Positions 22,920 to 34,866 are shown, counted from the stretch's first letter. The stretch: DNA of 64,000 bases from Lophium mytilinum (GCA_010093605.1 MU004182.1:450557-514556), one strand, 5' to 3'. Notes: a model not told the origin generated them from the letters alone. Numbers and translations are program-made.

Positions 22920-24295
22920 TCAATCTCTTGAACTGCTCGCGTCAACTCTAAGCCGTTGATTTGCGCTCTCAAACGTACCCAGGATACTTTCAGTGAGAAG
23001 GCCTAACGCATCAAAACAATGTTGGGCTAGATCTATCTCCCAAATCCAATTCATCCTCTGAGACCATACATCTCTCCATTTCGCTGCATCTCCGTTTACT
23101 GACCCATCGGTGAAGCCATACAGTTCCATTGCTTCTCTGCTCGTCTCAACAATCTTCTGGGATCGAGGTCTTCTAACGGCGTCGTATGCAGCTAGGGCGG
23201 GCGCAATGTGCTCCGGATATCTCACGTAGCGAAACAGCGTTGCGAGAACTAGGGCATCTTCAATTGCTTGTCCACACCCGGCCCCTTGGAAAGGCGTGGT
23301 TGCGTGAGCTGCATCTCCCATCATCGCAATATTGCCAACATTATAGCAGGGAGCGGGGAGGTGATCCATCATCGCCCAAAGTGTTGGGTTCTCAACCAAC
23401 TTTTCATTTCGTTAGTCAAGTCTAGTAGGCTAATAATAGGGATATGGGAGTATAGACGATGGCGTACCTCGAGTACTTTGGTGGGCACTTCACTCCAGCC
23501 TTCGAAATCCTCCATTAGCTTTTCGTTGCTCGATGGAACAACGGCCGAAGGAGCCTGCCAGTCTTTCACCCCACTATGGGCGGCGACAACGTTCAGTGTC
23601 TTTCCAAAGTCAATCGGGTATGTCATGACCATGCCTCCATCACCGCACCACATATATGCGTCGTCAGCAAACTCGCCTAGTTTTGCCTGAGCTTGAATCA
23701 TCGGAATCAGACCGCGATATGCCACGATACCGGAGAAGACTGGAGTTGCTGCGGGCTGGGCTTCTCCAACGACATGCTCGCGGGTTGCGCTATGGACGCC
23801 ATCAGCGCCGATCAAACAATCCGTCGAAGCATTCGTTCCATCGGCGAAGTGGATCAGGACTTGGTCTCCAGACTCGTTGATGTCGACAAGTTCTTTACCA
23901 AAATGCGCCATGCCCTGTGGTATCAACTTGACCAGCTCTGCTAGGAACTTCGCCCGATGTACTGTCTGCTGGCCAGTAGCGTTTTCACACTTTCCCAGTA
24001 CCTCATCGGCGCCCTGGAGGCCATTTCGGAATTCAAACCATGTCTTCTCGAAGTCGGCCGACGTGTTGGAGGTCGCATGTCGTCGAAATGCCTCTGCGGC
24101 GGTGGGCGAGATGCAAGCCAAAGCTCTCTGCGCATTTGGCCCCAGCGCTAGTCCAGCTCCGATTTCTCTAAATTCAGGTGCGGCTTCGTAAATAGAGACG
24201 TTGAGGTGTGGGTATTGTAGTAGACCAATGGCAAGGCAAAGGCCCCCAATGCCACCGCCGGCAATGGCAACCGATACGGGCATGCAATGAGCCAT
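22920..24295 (-). CDS. FAD-dependent monooxygenase (salicylate hydroxylase type)
   Basis: Two exons, 24295-23468 and 23399-22920, with a 68-nt intron; 435 residues from the ATG at 24295 (a methionine 40 codons upstream is open but adds no family sequence). The dinucleotide fold GGGIGGLC lies at 13-20, the GADGVHS (DG) motif at 163-169, and MGDAAHATTPFQGAGCGQAIEDA (GD motif, at about 303) is complete. This group hydroxylates aromatic acids with NAD(P)H and O2, often with loss of the carboxylate. In this cluster it could convert a 6-methylsalicylate-like product to a catechol, as proposed for the flavoenzyme of terreic acid biosynthesis. It is divergently arranged with the MFS gene. Confidence 0.88.
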
Positions 24296-25083
24296 GGGTA
24301 TGAACAGGGGAGGATGGATCAAGAGCAGGGAAGTATCGTGCAAGACGCAGTAGAACGAGTCAATTAGGGCTAGGAATGAGTTGGTTTGGGGGCCGGGCTT
24401 CCGCGTTTTATCCATTCAGACTGCTTTCCCAACGCCACAACCGCCAGATCATGAAGACGTAGGCCTAGACTTTTTTTAGATTGCTATTGTATACCGCAGT
24501 CCAGCCGCCTCCCTCAGTAGGTCATTTCTCCAGCATATCTATCACTTTCGCTACGAAGTATCCGCATTGCGAGACCCGAACGATGGTAGTACTGGATTGA
24601 TGACGAGATGGTATAGGACTGTGTACATCAAGCTGTAGATGGCGACGATTGAAGTGCCCTGCCCAATTAAGAGACTGTCCAAAACAGTCGAGATGTGGAT
24701 TACCGCATTCAGCATTACCGCATTTGGGGGTCCGAGATCGACAGAAAGAGTTCCTAACACAAGAGTCATGTGACTCGCTAAACCCAATCGACGCTCCGAC
24801 ATTCACAAAGAAAGCTATTATGACGTTGCATGGTTTGCAAGGCTGCGCTCTTCGTTCTCTCCAAATCACCAAAGCATATGCTCCTCCGAGTCACGAACAA
24901 TGATTGCTAAGCTCTGCGGCGTAGCGGCTGTAGCAAAAATCCGAGTACGAAATCTTAAAACTTCAATGTGCCCACGCCGAGCAGTCCACGACACACATAC
25001 GCCAATTCCGGCAGCTGCAATCCACCACTTGTGAAACCCCCTGCATCTGCATTTATACCCGAAAACTGCCACGGACTACTATC
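24296..25083. promoter_or_regulatory. shared divergent promoter, FAD monooxygenase and MFS transporter
   Basis: A head-to-head region of 788 bp with no credible gene. The arrangement suggests co-regulation of the oxygenase and the exporter, probably by one of the Zn2Cys6 proteins of the cluster. I could not settle on a binding site by eye. Confidence 0.45.
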
Positions 25084-26816
25084 ATGGCTACCACGCACAG
25101 CCAAGACGAGGCTGCATCGTTCGACGATGTCGAGAAGGCTTCATCGCATCTATCTGATCCAAAGCCAGAAGCGGACGCACCTGCCACAGACTTCATCGTT
25201 TCATTCACCGGCGACGATGACCCTCGTAGCCCGAAGAGCATGTCTACTGCGCGAAAATGGTTGATAACCATCATTGTGTCGACCACCAGTTTGTGTGTGG
25301 CATGTACGAGTTCGCTCTACGTCGGCACTTACAATCAACTTGAGAAAGAGTTTCATTCGAGTGAAGTCGTAGTCACACTAGGTCTCAGTCTTTTCGTGGT
25401 TGGACTCGGTATCAGTCCCATGCTACTTGCCCCGTTGAGTGAGGTAAGCTACGATCTCCCGCCCCGCAAGTTTACCATCTACTACGGATTCTGACATCTG
25501 TAGTTCTATGGCAGGAAACCCGTCTACATTGGCTCTCTTTTCTTTTTCGTTGTCTTCATCATCCCCTCCGCGGTTGCTCAGAATCTAGCGACGATCATTG
25601 TCACTCGTTTCCTCGATGGATTCGCTGGAGCGGCTTTCTTGAGCGTAGCAGGAGGTACCGTCTCCGACCTGTTCCCGAAGGCTAAGTTGGCATTCCCAAT
25701 GATGATCTACACTCTGAGTCCCTTGTAAGTTCTCCTCACCTCGGCACTAAACACAACCATACTTACATTTCCGCAGCCTTGGACCGCAGTTGGGACCGCT
25801 CGTTGCAGACTTCATCAACTACAATACTAGCTGGCGATGGACATTCTGGGTGGCTCTCATATGGGCATTTGTGCAGTGGGCAGCTATCATCCTCCTCGTC
25901 CCCGAGACGTACATGCCAGTTCTCCTCCGCAGAGAAGCAATCAAAACGCGCAAAGAGACTGGAGACGATCGATGGTACGCGCCAATCGAGAAGATGGACC
26001 GCTCTATTGCTCAGGTTCGTAGTTTCACCAAACACGTATCACTCTTCTGAAGCTCACACTTCGCAGACCGTCCTTAGATCCTGCTACCGACCGTTCCTCC
26101 TGCTTACCCTCGAACCCATGTGCCTCTGTCTCTGCCTCTACTGCTCCGTTCTCCTTGGCGTACTGTACCTCTTCTTTGGTGCGTTCGGCCTGGTATTCCG
26201 CGAGAATCACGGCTTCAAGCTATGGCAAGTTGGTCTTACCTTCCTCGGCATCACCGTGGGTATGATCCTCGGCTCCGCGTCGAACCCGTTCTGGAACAAA
26301 AACTACATGCGCCTTCTCAAGAAGCATGAAGAGGAACATGGCGAGAAAGGAGGGTCAGAGCCAGAGTACCGTCTCCCGCCAGCCATTGGAGGATCGCCGC
26401 TCGTAGTCATCGGGTTGCTTTGGTTTGGATGGACGACGTACGCCTCGGTCCACTGGATCGTTCCTATCATCGGCAGCGCATTCTTTGGCGCTGGTGTGAT
26501 CATGATCTTTTCCGGCGTCTTCACGTTCCTGGTGGATGCTTACCCGCTCTATGGTGCGAGTGCGCTCGCGGCAAATAGCTTCGCGAGGAGTATGTTTGCC
26601 GCTGCATTCCCACTTTTCGGTCCAGCTAGTAAGTGCTATTGCTTCAGCGAGGAGACGAAGTGCTAACGCGGCTGTCTAGTGTATAATAATCTCGGCTACC
26701 AATGGGCAACATTCTTGCTAGCCATGCTTACGCTAGTCATGGCTCCGTTCCCATATATATTCTACCGCTACGGCAAGGAAATTCGGAAACGGAGTAAATA
26801 CGCTGGCTCCAGGTAG
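25084..26816 (+). CDS. MFS transporter, DHA1 drug/polyamine type
   Basis: Five exons: 25084-25443, 25504-25724, 25777-26014, 26067-26628, 26680-26816; 505 residues, all joins in frame. An acidic cytoplasmic N-terminus precedes about 12 hydrophobic helices. Diagnostic DHA1 pieces are LAPLSEFYGRKPVY (motif A, loop 2-3), LGPQLGPLVADF (motif C) and VDAYPLYGASALAANSFARS (helix 11 region). Such pumps export xenobiotics and endogenous polyketides. Next to a PKS pathway the likely job is product export or self-protection. Terreic acid and patulin clusters both include an MFS pump. Confidence 0.9.
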
Positions 26817-27620
26817 ATTGGAATAGCTCATCATTGAGTTCAAGCATTGCATGGGACGGCCTCGGATAACCCTACTTCTTAACTGGAACAAATTGGACGG
26901 TGATCCGGGTTTAAGAGCCAGGCGGCATGAATTGATTAGGGCCAAGTAAGCCGTTGAGACGGCAAAGGCGCATTGGGATTCATTTTGGCGGTTTAGTGCT
27001 AACAGCCGGGGGAACGCTGGGTCTTTGAGACAAAGGTTCTATGATCCATAGTGTTGAGCCAAAAACATGTATTTGTAGACATCATCAAACTACTTCAAAG
27101 GATGCCTAGCTAAGCTTTGTGATGATGCCTCATTCGTTCTTTCCGCAATGACCTCTTTCCCCCCTCTTCCCTACGCCAAGTGTGCTTGTGCAGTGACCTT
27201 ATATAAGATACTAGATTTTGGACGGATAAAATCTGGGACGGTATCTTGATTAGAACTTAGTGTGATCTTAAATCTGAGCTATGAAGGGGGATTAAATTTC
27301 TTTAGGAGCTGAAACACTCTTGGAAAGTTCACTTTCATCGGATTGCATTAGTGAGGATTGAGAATCTGTAGATAAGATTGAGTGACTGTGCAGGAACCTT
27401 ACTGCGCAATTACCCCTTGGGGTTTTCAAGGTACGGTTAAGAGGGAGACCGTCGCGTCTGTTAATTAGATCTAATTGACCTGATCGAGCGTATTGCCTGT
27501 ATGCGCAAGTGGGCCATGCCACGATGGGTTGCCTGAAAGTACTGTACAGATAGCAACCCGCTAAGCAGCAAACCCCGGATGGAACAACGAGTCCAGAAAA
27601 GATAGGCCAAGTACTGAGCA
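26817..27620. other. intergenic spacer
   Basis: 3' flanks of the MFS gene and of family member D, which converge here. No supported gene. Confidence 0.4.
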
Positions 27621-28577
27621 CTAAGCTAATTTAGACTCCTTCCCCTCTGTATTCTCCACCAGCTCCCAATTAGAGGAGATATCCTCGGCCTTCAGTCTAG
27701 CTTCTCTCTTAGCCCTATAGGCTGCATCTGAGACCATCCAACCCTCGCTCTCTAGCCTGCCTTGGTCTTTCAGCCAATTGGAGAGAGGAATAAGGAGTTC
27801 GGGTATATCTTCCTTCATAGGGCATTCTCCCGTTGTTCCTTCATTTGCCTCCCCAGATTCAGGCCCAGGTTTTCCAGCGTGATCCGTCGCCACTGACGAC
27901 TCCTCCTGTTCGACGGTACGTTCCGGCGTCTCGAGTGCTGCGCTCTCCGTTCTAGCCTTTGCGCTGTCCAAAGAGAGCCTCTTCACCTGCACCTCCTCGG
28001 TCTTCTCAGCAAAATCGGACAGAGTTTCAGGCCATTGGTAGGTCAGCTTCTCAAGCAGTTGGCCGTATCGTTCACGTTCCTTTACTCGGACATCTTTGAC
28101 ATGACGCACAAGCTGCCTATCGTACTTTTCTCGCTCCTCTGCTTGGACAATTCCGGAAAGTCGCGCAAGTTGTTGAAAGGACCACTCCCGCTCCTCCATT
28201 CGAACCTTCTCGACATAACGGTTGAAGTGTTGTACGGCTAAGTATCCAACGACTGTCAGGCTGAGGGCGCCTGTCGTAGCGTAGGCGATGTGTTCTTTAC
28301 GTGCGAAAAGGAAGGCGATAATCGTACTGAATGCTGACTTCTGAAAGGTGCAGTGCTTGGCTAATTGTCGTTGAATGTGGTCAGGAAGACGAGACAGATA
28401 CTCGGTAAGGATCGTCTTCAGGTCTTGCTGCTTCTCTGCAGAGAGATCACAGACTGTAGCACCATTGAAGAGGCTGCCACTAGGAAGCGACTTGATCCCG
28501 GCGGCGACTGCGGGTGGCAGCGCGTTCTCACCAGTGGCACCGAGGAGAGTCTTGAGATAGTCCACACAAGCGGCCAT
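27621..28577 (-). CDS. membrane coiled-coil family member D
   Basis: A single exon on the minus strand, 318 residues. Its N-terminus, MAACVDYLKTLL, is close to member F (MASCFEYLKTLI). Family landmarks are GIKSLPSGS, VCDL, LPDHIQRQL and HC at 75-76. A transmembrane helix lies at about 97-117, followed by YVEKVRMEERE and charged helical repeats (two similar units, AEEREKYDRQL and VKERERYGQLL). The acidic tail ends with W304 in SSNWELVENTE. It sits between the exporter and the P450 of the metabolite cluster. Function unknown; single-pass membrane protein with a probable cytosolic tail. Confidence 0.78.
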   Translation of the reverse strand: MAACVDYLKTLLGATGENALPPAVAAGIKSLPSGSLFNGATVCDLSAEKQQDLKTILTEYLSRLPDHIQRQLAKHCTFQKSAFSTIIAFLFARKEHIAYATTGALSLTVVGYLAVQHFNRYVEKVRMEEREWSFQQLARLSGIVQAEEREKYDRQLVRHVKDVRVKERERYGQLLEKLTYQWPETLSDFAEKTEEVQVKRLSLDSAKARTESAALETPERTVEQEESSVATDHAGKPGPESGEANEGTTGECPMKEDIPELLIPLSNWLKDQGRLESEGWMVSDAAYRAKREARLKAEDISSNWELVENTEGKESKLA

Positions 28578-28726
28578 TTTGGTGTATGAATACTTTAAGA
28601 GCTAAGAATGTAGAAATAGGTCTGCGTGAAGGAGTGGTATGATTGACCAGGGGTATGAACTAGTGTGGTGTGGTGTTGTGGTTTGCGTGGTGGTTGCCGT
28701 GGTTGGTGAGATGGGCGAGCGAGTGT

Positions 28727-28735
28727 GGTTTTAAG
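28727..28735 (-). promoter_or_regulatory. TATA-like core promoter of family member D
   Basis: On the minus strand CTTAAAACC lies 150 bp before the ATG at 28577, in front of a CA/ACC-rich leader like those of the paralogues. Confidence 0.4.
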
Positions 28736-29408
28736 GACAGCTGCTTCAGGGAAAGTCGAGGAATTTATGGGCGTGTCATGAGCAGCCAGAGACTGGCAGC
28801 AGTGAATTGATGGCACAAGGTTTGATATAGCTGTATAAGCCGCTGCCATGCTTAGTAAACGTCATCGCCGTAAAAGTTACGGTGAATTGTAGTTATCAAT
28901 ACAAGAAAATCTTTACAAACACTCCCCGTGGCGATGGAAAGCTTATGTGCACCGCTAGATATCAAGAGCTGGCGGCTGATAATCTTTCAAAGGACTGACA
29001 CTCAGCACTGTCCCTCAAACCAAGCGTAGTAAGTTATTTTGTGACTTTTCGGGGTAAAGTACAAAATCGGGATATGAAAAGGCGATGCAGTACCTTGAAG
29101 TGAGTGAGTTGTGGCTTATAATTCAATGGGTAAGATGTAGGGGGTGGCATACAACGACCTCACGGAGATAGCCCTGGCTGATGGCTAGATTTATTGCTCC
29201 TATTGCTCCGCTTGCTAAAATGCTAACAAGTTCGTAATACTTGGATGTGCAATAGGCCGCAACATCTCAGATCACCTTCATAAAGGCTGTAGCCGATAAG
29301 CTACTAAACGGCAGCTCCGAAAACCCATCTACCAGCCACCCGTGTTGATTTTCGTTCGGCAGTCCGGCTCATTCGACCCCGGAACCAATTCTAAACCTCT
29401 TCGTAGAT
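28736..29408. other. intergenic spacer
   Basis: No supported coding sequence between the promoter of member D and the end of member E. Confidence 0.4.
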
Positions 29409-30089
29409 TCAAACCCCATTAACAGCTTCCACAATCTCCCACTCTCCGTCGGAAAGAAGCTCAGTTCTACGTCTCGAAGAAGAACCTTCGGTGCCAACAG
29501 TGGAGGAAGCATCATTGAAGAGAGGCCCTTTGGCCGCCGCTTTCATACCTTCGTCGATATGTCCATCGGCCGTTGCATCCTCTTCAGTCTCCTTCACAAT
29601 GCTCTCTGTAGCGTTAGCGTTCCTTCCTGCGTCTGATGCCACAATGAAGTCCTCGCACTGCATCGATATGACGCTCTTGCTACCCTTCAACCATTTCTTG
29701 ATTCGGCTAGAAACTGAACGGCCTTCCCCATCGTCTTTTCCAGTAGCCCCGTTCCATACCGCTTCGGTGCTCCGCTCGGATCGAGCCGGCTCATTCTCGC
29801 TCAACAAACCTGATAGGTGGGCCACTGTGTCTTGTAACGCTTGGTTCTGCGCCTTCATGGAAGCTTGAAGATCCCTGGACACGTCGACCAAAGACTGATT
29901 GAACGCCTGAGAATCAGCCAGCTTCTGTTCGTAGCCCTTGCGCACCTCTCTCCGCATGCGCTCCATTGTTTGGTTCATATATTGCATAGCCGCGAATGCG
30001 ATCAACGTGGTTACGAGTATGCCCGTAGCAAGGTAAGCCATAGCTGTCTTGTTGTCAAGGATGTCAAAGATGCTCTTGCAGCGAGCCAT
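29409..30089 (-). CDS. short membrane coiled-coil family member E
   Basis: A single exon; the ATG at 30089 gives 226 residues. The frame is open further upstream to 30527, but the TATA box at about 30270 lies within that extension and favours the shorter start. It keeps MARC at the N-terminus, then goes almost directly to the transmembrane helix at 16-37 (MAYLATGILVTTLIAFAAMQY) and the stalk MERMRREVRKGYEQKL, matching the stalk of member F. A coiled coil with QNQALQDTVAHL follows. The C-terminus is W217 in SDGEWEIVEAVNGV. It therefore looks like a family member without the 90-residue N-terminal domain. It is in tandem with member D. Function unknown. Confidence 0.7.
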   Translation of the reverse strand: MARCKSIFDILDNKTAMAYLATGILVTTLIAFAAMQYMNQTMERMRREVRKGYEQKLADSQAFNQSLVDVSRDLQASMKAQNQALQDTVAHLSGLLSENEPARSERSTEAVWNGATGKDDGEGRSVSSRIKKWLKGSKSVISMQCEDFIVASDAGRNANATESIVKETEEDATADGHIDEGMKAAAKGPLFNDASSTVGTEGSSSRRRTELLSDGEWEIVEAVNGV

Positions 30090-30262
30090 TCTAATGTGGG
30101 GACCTGCAAGGGGTATGTGCCTTTTTGACTGTTGTATGAACGGAGGCAACGGGTCGATTGGTAAGATAAGTGTTTGTGTGTGGATTTTCCGGCTGTGGTG
30201 AGCGGATGCGTGGTGGGTTGGTGGGTGTGGATGTGTAAGAATGGCTACGAGGAGGAAGATTG

Positions 30263-30273
30263 AAGGTTTTATA
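30263..30273 (-). promoter_or_regulatory. TATA box of family member E
   Basis: On the minus strand TATAAAACCTT lies about 174 bp before the ATG at 30089; nearly identical to the box of member B. Confidence 0.5.
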
Positions 30274-30494
30274 GGCCTCTCAAGGTGACCCAAAGGGGCC
30301 ATCATTGGGGTGAATGAGGCAGACACAAATTGACACACCAATTTTCCTGAGATTTCCCTGGCCCAGTAGTCTACGCCATAGTCTCGGGGCAAAAGTGCAT
30401 GGTCAATATATAGAACACGACAATCATAAGACTTCGGAGGAAAGAGAACACGTTTGCTTCTATAGCCCTGCTGCTGTAGATTAATGTAGAAGAC

Positions 30495-30655
30495 GTGGCA
30501 CGGAACAAGGAGTGATAGGCTGTACACGTGATGTATAGGATGATGATGATGATGATGATGCAGCAGAAGAGATAGAGGTCGGGGGGAAGGTCAGGCTGTG
30601 TACATACAAGAGGCGATGTGCAGCTGTCGTAGCCCTCGCTACTATCCCCTGACAA
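30495..30655. repeat. diverged duplicated segment (copy 2 of 2) with a (GAT)n microsatellite
   Basis: Similar to 5400-5535 on the same strand; here a GATGATG core has expanded to about seven GAT units at 30540-30560. It lies between family member E and the P450 gene. No functional frame. Confidence 0.45.
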
Positions 30656-30806
30656 GATTTGACTAAATCTAAAAGTTATCTTTGCACTATATGAACGCTA
30701 CTTCATCGCAACATAGATAGGAAAGACGCGTGGTAAAGACTGTAAAGACAGTCACAACGTTATTTTCGCGACTACATAGCTCCGACAACCACCGTCAAGT
30801 ACCATC

Positions 30807-32644
30807 CTATTCAAACCTCGCAAAAACGTCCTGGCTCGCATCCAACTCCCTCAAAATCGTCTGCTTCTTCTCCTCCCCTCTCACAACAATATTCGCATCA
30901 TAGTCCTTCACGCAATGCATAAAGCCCTGTGAGCTTCCCGTCTCCGCGCTCACATCATTCACACCCACCGGCTTCTTCTCGAACTCAAACGCCCAAAGCA
31001 GCTTCGAGACCGCAATAAACAGGTTCCGCTCCGCAAGATGAATGCCAGGGCAAATGCGCCTCGACGCCCCGTAGCCGAAATGGTCACGCGCCTCCCAGTC
31101 CTTGGAGGAGGCATAGAAAGGCGCGAGTTGCGGGTGGTTCGAGTACCGTTCCGGGATAAAGTCTTCCGGGTGGCTGAACTTCTCGGCGTCCATGTGCATG
31201 CCCCAGACGTTGAGGATGACGGTGCTGTTCTTGGGGAGACGCATGCCGTTCACGTGGTCGTCTTCTGCGAGGCCGTGAACGACGCCGAGTGGTAGGACGG
31301 GTCGCCAGCGGTGGGCTTCTTTGATGATCATGTTGATGTATGGGAGTTTGGAGAAGTCGGCCCATTGTGGGGAACGATCGGGGCCGACGACTGAATCGAT
31401 CTCTGCTTGTGCTCTGCCGACGCGTTAGTAGGTATTGACATGGTATCGTATCGAAGGAAAGGAGGCTCCTCGCGTACTTCTTTTGAACCTCTGGGTATTC
31501 CGTCATCGCCTGTAAGATGGCTAGGATGATAGAAGAAGACGTATCAGATCCACCTTCCATCAGTGTACCACCGAGATACGCAAGCTGATGTTCGTTGAAC
31601 TGGTTCTTCTCTTGTTGGTCGAGAACAAGATCCATCAATGACTTCATCTCGACGCCCTTGCTGCGACGATCTTCAACTCGATGCAATGCTTCAGTATACA
31701 GGCCAGTCATCAAGTCGCCGACCTCGGTCGCTCGCTTCTTCCAGTAACCCATGAATCTCTCCGGAATCAATTGGAGAATAGTCCAAGAATCAACGGGGGG
31801 AGTGGCGCCGGTTTCAAGAACGAGCGACCATTTCTCCATGAGGCGGTATAAGCGGTTCAAGTATTCGTCTTGAATACTCTTGGTACGGATGCCAAAGACT
31901 GAGTAGAATCAGAAGACTATAATCTTGGAATGTTTAACAAGAAAACCCACCCAATGACATCGTAATGCTGTTACTGAACCGCTTTGGGTGCATCATATGC
32001 CCCGCCGGGTCCGTCAAGAAATCGTACAACATTTGACTAGCCTCAGCTTCTTGAACTTCCCAATGCTCTTTCTCACACCTAGACTCCATGAAGAACTGGT
32101 GGATTAATTTCCTCATTGTCCTCCAGGTATCGCCATATTGCATCATGAGGATATGGTCTCCTCCCGTAATGAGATGGGCGACTGCAGAGGGCGGCCGATA
32201 GCTGTAGAGAGTAGATTTCTTGTCAAGAAGGTCCTTCACGAGTTTCCAGTCGGAGATGACGATGGTGGTATTGCGGAAGCGCTTGAGAGAGAAGATCCCG
32301 CCGTATTTCTTAGCCCACTTGGACATGCTGTACTTGGGAATCAGCTATTCATTTCCTCTAGTTATGAAGCTAGAGATAGCGTACAGGAAGTGCCCATCGG
32401 CTTTGGGTATTTGGTGCTCATTTCCCCACACTGGAATAGTCGGGGGTCCTGTCAGTTGTCAGCCCAACTCTTACGGATACCGTTCAAGATCTCAAGACCA
32501 TAGATACGTACCAGGGGGAAGGTCCCTTTCGCGTCGTCCAACAGAAAGGAGAGACCAAAGTGTGAAAAGTAAGCCAGACACCGCAACGGCGGCGGCGACT
32601 GCTCTTGGAGTGAGCTCAGTTCCAAAGAGGAGTGTATCTAGCAT
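30807..32644 (-). CDS. cytochrome P450 monooxygenase
   Basis: Five exons: 32644-32512, 32448-32385, 32327-31951, 31898-31478, 31413-30807; 533 residues. An N-terminal membrane anchor (AVAAAVAVSGLLFTLWSLL) is followed by the proline hinge PPGPPTIPVWGN. The I-helix region is GGTLMEGGSDTSSS, the K-helix ExxR is EAHR, and the heme motif FGYGASRRICPG has its Cys at about 453. The second intron must use the acceptor at 32328; a nearer AG gives a stop. The SKWAKKYGGIFSLK and GSDTSS sequences resemble P450s of fungal polyketide pathways. A ring or methyl hydroxylation of the 6-MSA-type product is a reasonable inference. An in-frame ATG at 32686 could lengthen the start. Confidence 0.88.
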
Positions 32645-33776
32645 TTTGGCGGGGTTGAATTCGAGCCGTAGGGGTGTCTGGTTCATTAATCATGTGAGGT
32701 CGGCAACTATAATACTTCAGAATGAAACGCCTTCAATGCAGCTCGAATCCTACTACATCATAGCTACCAATATCATTCCTTCAATGGTGCTCCGCAAACC
32801 GTGCCATCTCTCCTTCCATTGGTACAGAGCTTGTGGCTAAATGCGGCATCGGACTACGTTCACTTCCTTTCCATCATTCGCTTACTCCCGTGTGTAGTCA
32901 AATCGACGATCCTAGCTACCTTCCCCAAGGAGCGATCCGAGTGCCATGTGTGGGTGGAGACAGCGCATTGACTAGATCCGTATCTTTGGCACATTGGTGG
33001 CAACTTGGCATGGATGATCTTACAGTCAGGGGTCAGGGTGTGGCGCATTCGAAGCGTTACATCTCGATGTCGTGCAGAGGTGAGGTCTTTGCTATCACGT
33101 ATCACGTGAGCGTCACATGACTAAGATCCTTGAATGGCACGCTATCTGACCCCAATTTCTCTATTGAGCTCTCCAATACGGCGCCATTAGTTCAGTTTGT
33201 CATTAGAATGACAAGGGTCTTGCTTTTTGATATCTTGTCCTGTCCTTCGGTAGTTGGGTAGGTTCCCAAGCTTCGGTGACCGAACGTAGGCGACAGGCAA
33301 CCCGGGAACATCCCGATCAAGGGCAAATATACCCGAGGAATAAGTGTACCAGAACTTCTTAGAGCCGAGGCAAGGTGCGCTAAAAGATATGTCTCTCACG
33401 CACGTGCGCTTTGAGTTGTCAACGTTCAAGTGATCCAAAAGGTCAGGCCAACTTCTTAGGAAACCCTTAGCAAAGAGGTGGACTCTCAATTAGATTTCTC
33501 TTGAATCAACTTCCCTGGTATACTTGAGAGTGATCTGTGAGCACTAAAAGGCGACTGCACAAAATAGTAAATTTATACCTAGCAGATCAAAACACATAAG
33601 TTTCCAAAAGGCACATTCGGAATATCAGATTCAACTTCTGGTACTGGACAGTGGAGAATGTTTGGTGCATTTTGAGTTATATCTTCTTCTGCCTCGGAAG
33701 AAAGCGCAACCTATCAACGCTATTACCGTTTAAAACCACATTTCTGGTATATGATCACTGAAACATCTTTAATCCA
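32645..33776. other. intergenic spacer
   Basis: P450 promoter plus the 3' flank of the cupin gene. Short frames only, none supported. Confidence 0.4.
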
Positions 33777-34866
33777 TCACACCCTCTTACGAAGAGGGGT
33801 TACCGTATCACCATTCAAGGCGCCATTGACTTCCCCTTTGACGTGAACCTTCGCCTTCCTCGACGTAGGAGACTCATCTCCATACATAACCTCGTTGACG
33901 CCATTGGTACTCTGCGAGCTCCGAAACGTCTCAGTCATATCGGTGACCAACTCCTCGTACTCCGCATTCGTAGGCTTGGGATGGCTAGACATCTCTACCT
34001 GCTTCTCCCACGACGGCTTGTCGGCATAGCTCTCATGCACATTCCACCTTGTGAAGAAGTTCCCTTTCATCTTCGAGACCGCAAAGTCCCAGTCTGTCGT
34101 GTACTCCTTGAAGAAAGGTTTGTAGCCTAGTAGTCCGCCGAGCCAGCGGCCGATGATCACGCAGGCCCAATAACCAAAGAAGGTGCGGAAGGGCATCCAA
34201 GCGGGTGCAGGTGTGTAGTGATCGCCTGCGTCGTGAATCTGTAGTGTTCAGATCAGTACCCATAGTACCAGGGATATGAATGTACTTACCTGAAGCGTCT
34301 GGATCAAGTCCAAGCCTCCACGATAAAGCAAAGCATCATGCCAATAGCCGTACCAATTCTCGAAGAACACGCGATCGAGCTGATAATCCATCCCCGTATC
34401 ACTTGCGCTCAACAAAATGGTCATTTTTTCGGGACTGTCTGGATGAATGTAGAACGCGTGCACATTCCCCGGCTTACAGCTAATCTCTTCATCGTCGGGG
34501 GTTACATTGCGTGGCACACCATTGATTTCGACGATGCAGATCCCCTCCTCGACTTTAAAGTACTCGGTCTGGAACTGGTGGAAGTGGGTTGGTGGGCCTT
34601 TTGGCTTTCTGGGGTCTGCGATCAATCTGCGGAGGTTATCGGGGATGGGTCCTTCGACGTTATGGCGGTAAGTTTGACGCATCTGAAAACTGCGGCCAAT
34701 GGGAGCAGGCATGAACTCTGAAGTCAAGAGACCCCCGAATCTTGTGATGATGTTAGAGCCGCACCTTCAATGAAGAGATCATGAAAGCTCACTTCTTGAC
34801 CTCCGTCTGCCCCACCGAGTTGTGGTAGGGGATGATCGGGTTTGGAGAGTACAGAGTGTGCCCCAT
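33777..34866 (-). CDS. cupin-domain protein with C-terminal membrane segment
   Basis: Three exons: 34866-34793, 34740-34290 and 34238-33777; 328 residues. The cupin motif 1 is complete ([16 protein letters not shown]77, H79, E84, G91). Motif 2 is KPGNVH with H119, so a metal site should form. A hydrophobic stretch ([20 protein letters not shown]) at about residue 190 suggests membrane attachment. Cupin proteins of this shape occur beside fungal polyketide synthases, where cupins may act as dioxygenases, isomerases or cyclases. No substrate can be read from the sequence. The gene is divergent from the PKS and downstream of nothing else, so it probably belongs to the cluster. Confidence 0.72.

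Noticed and set aside
30540-30560. Short direct repeat that might suggest an array
   Set aside because: It is a simple (GAT)n microsatellite with no spacers, so not a CRISPR-like array.
32328-32384. Apparent frameshift between P450 exons 2 and 3
   Set aside because: Using the acceptor tacag at 32332-32328 instead of the nearer tag removes the shift and gives a normal P450, so the gene is not broken.
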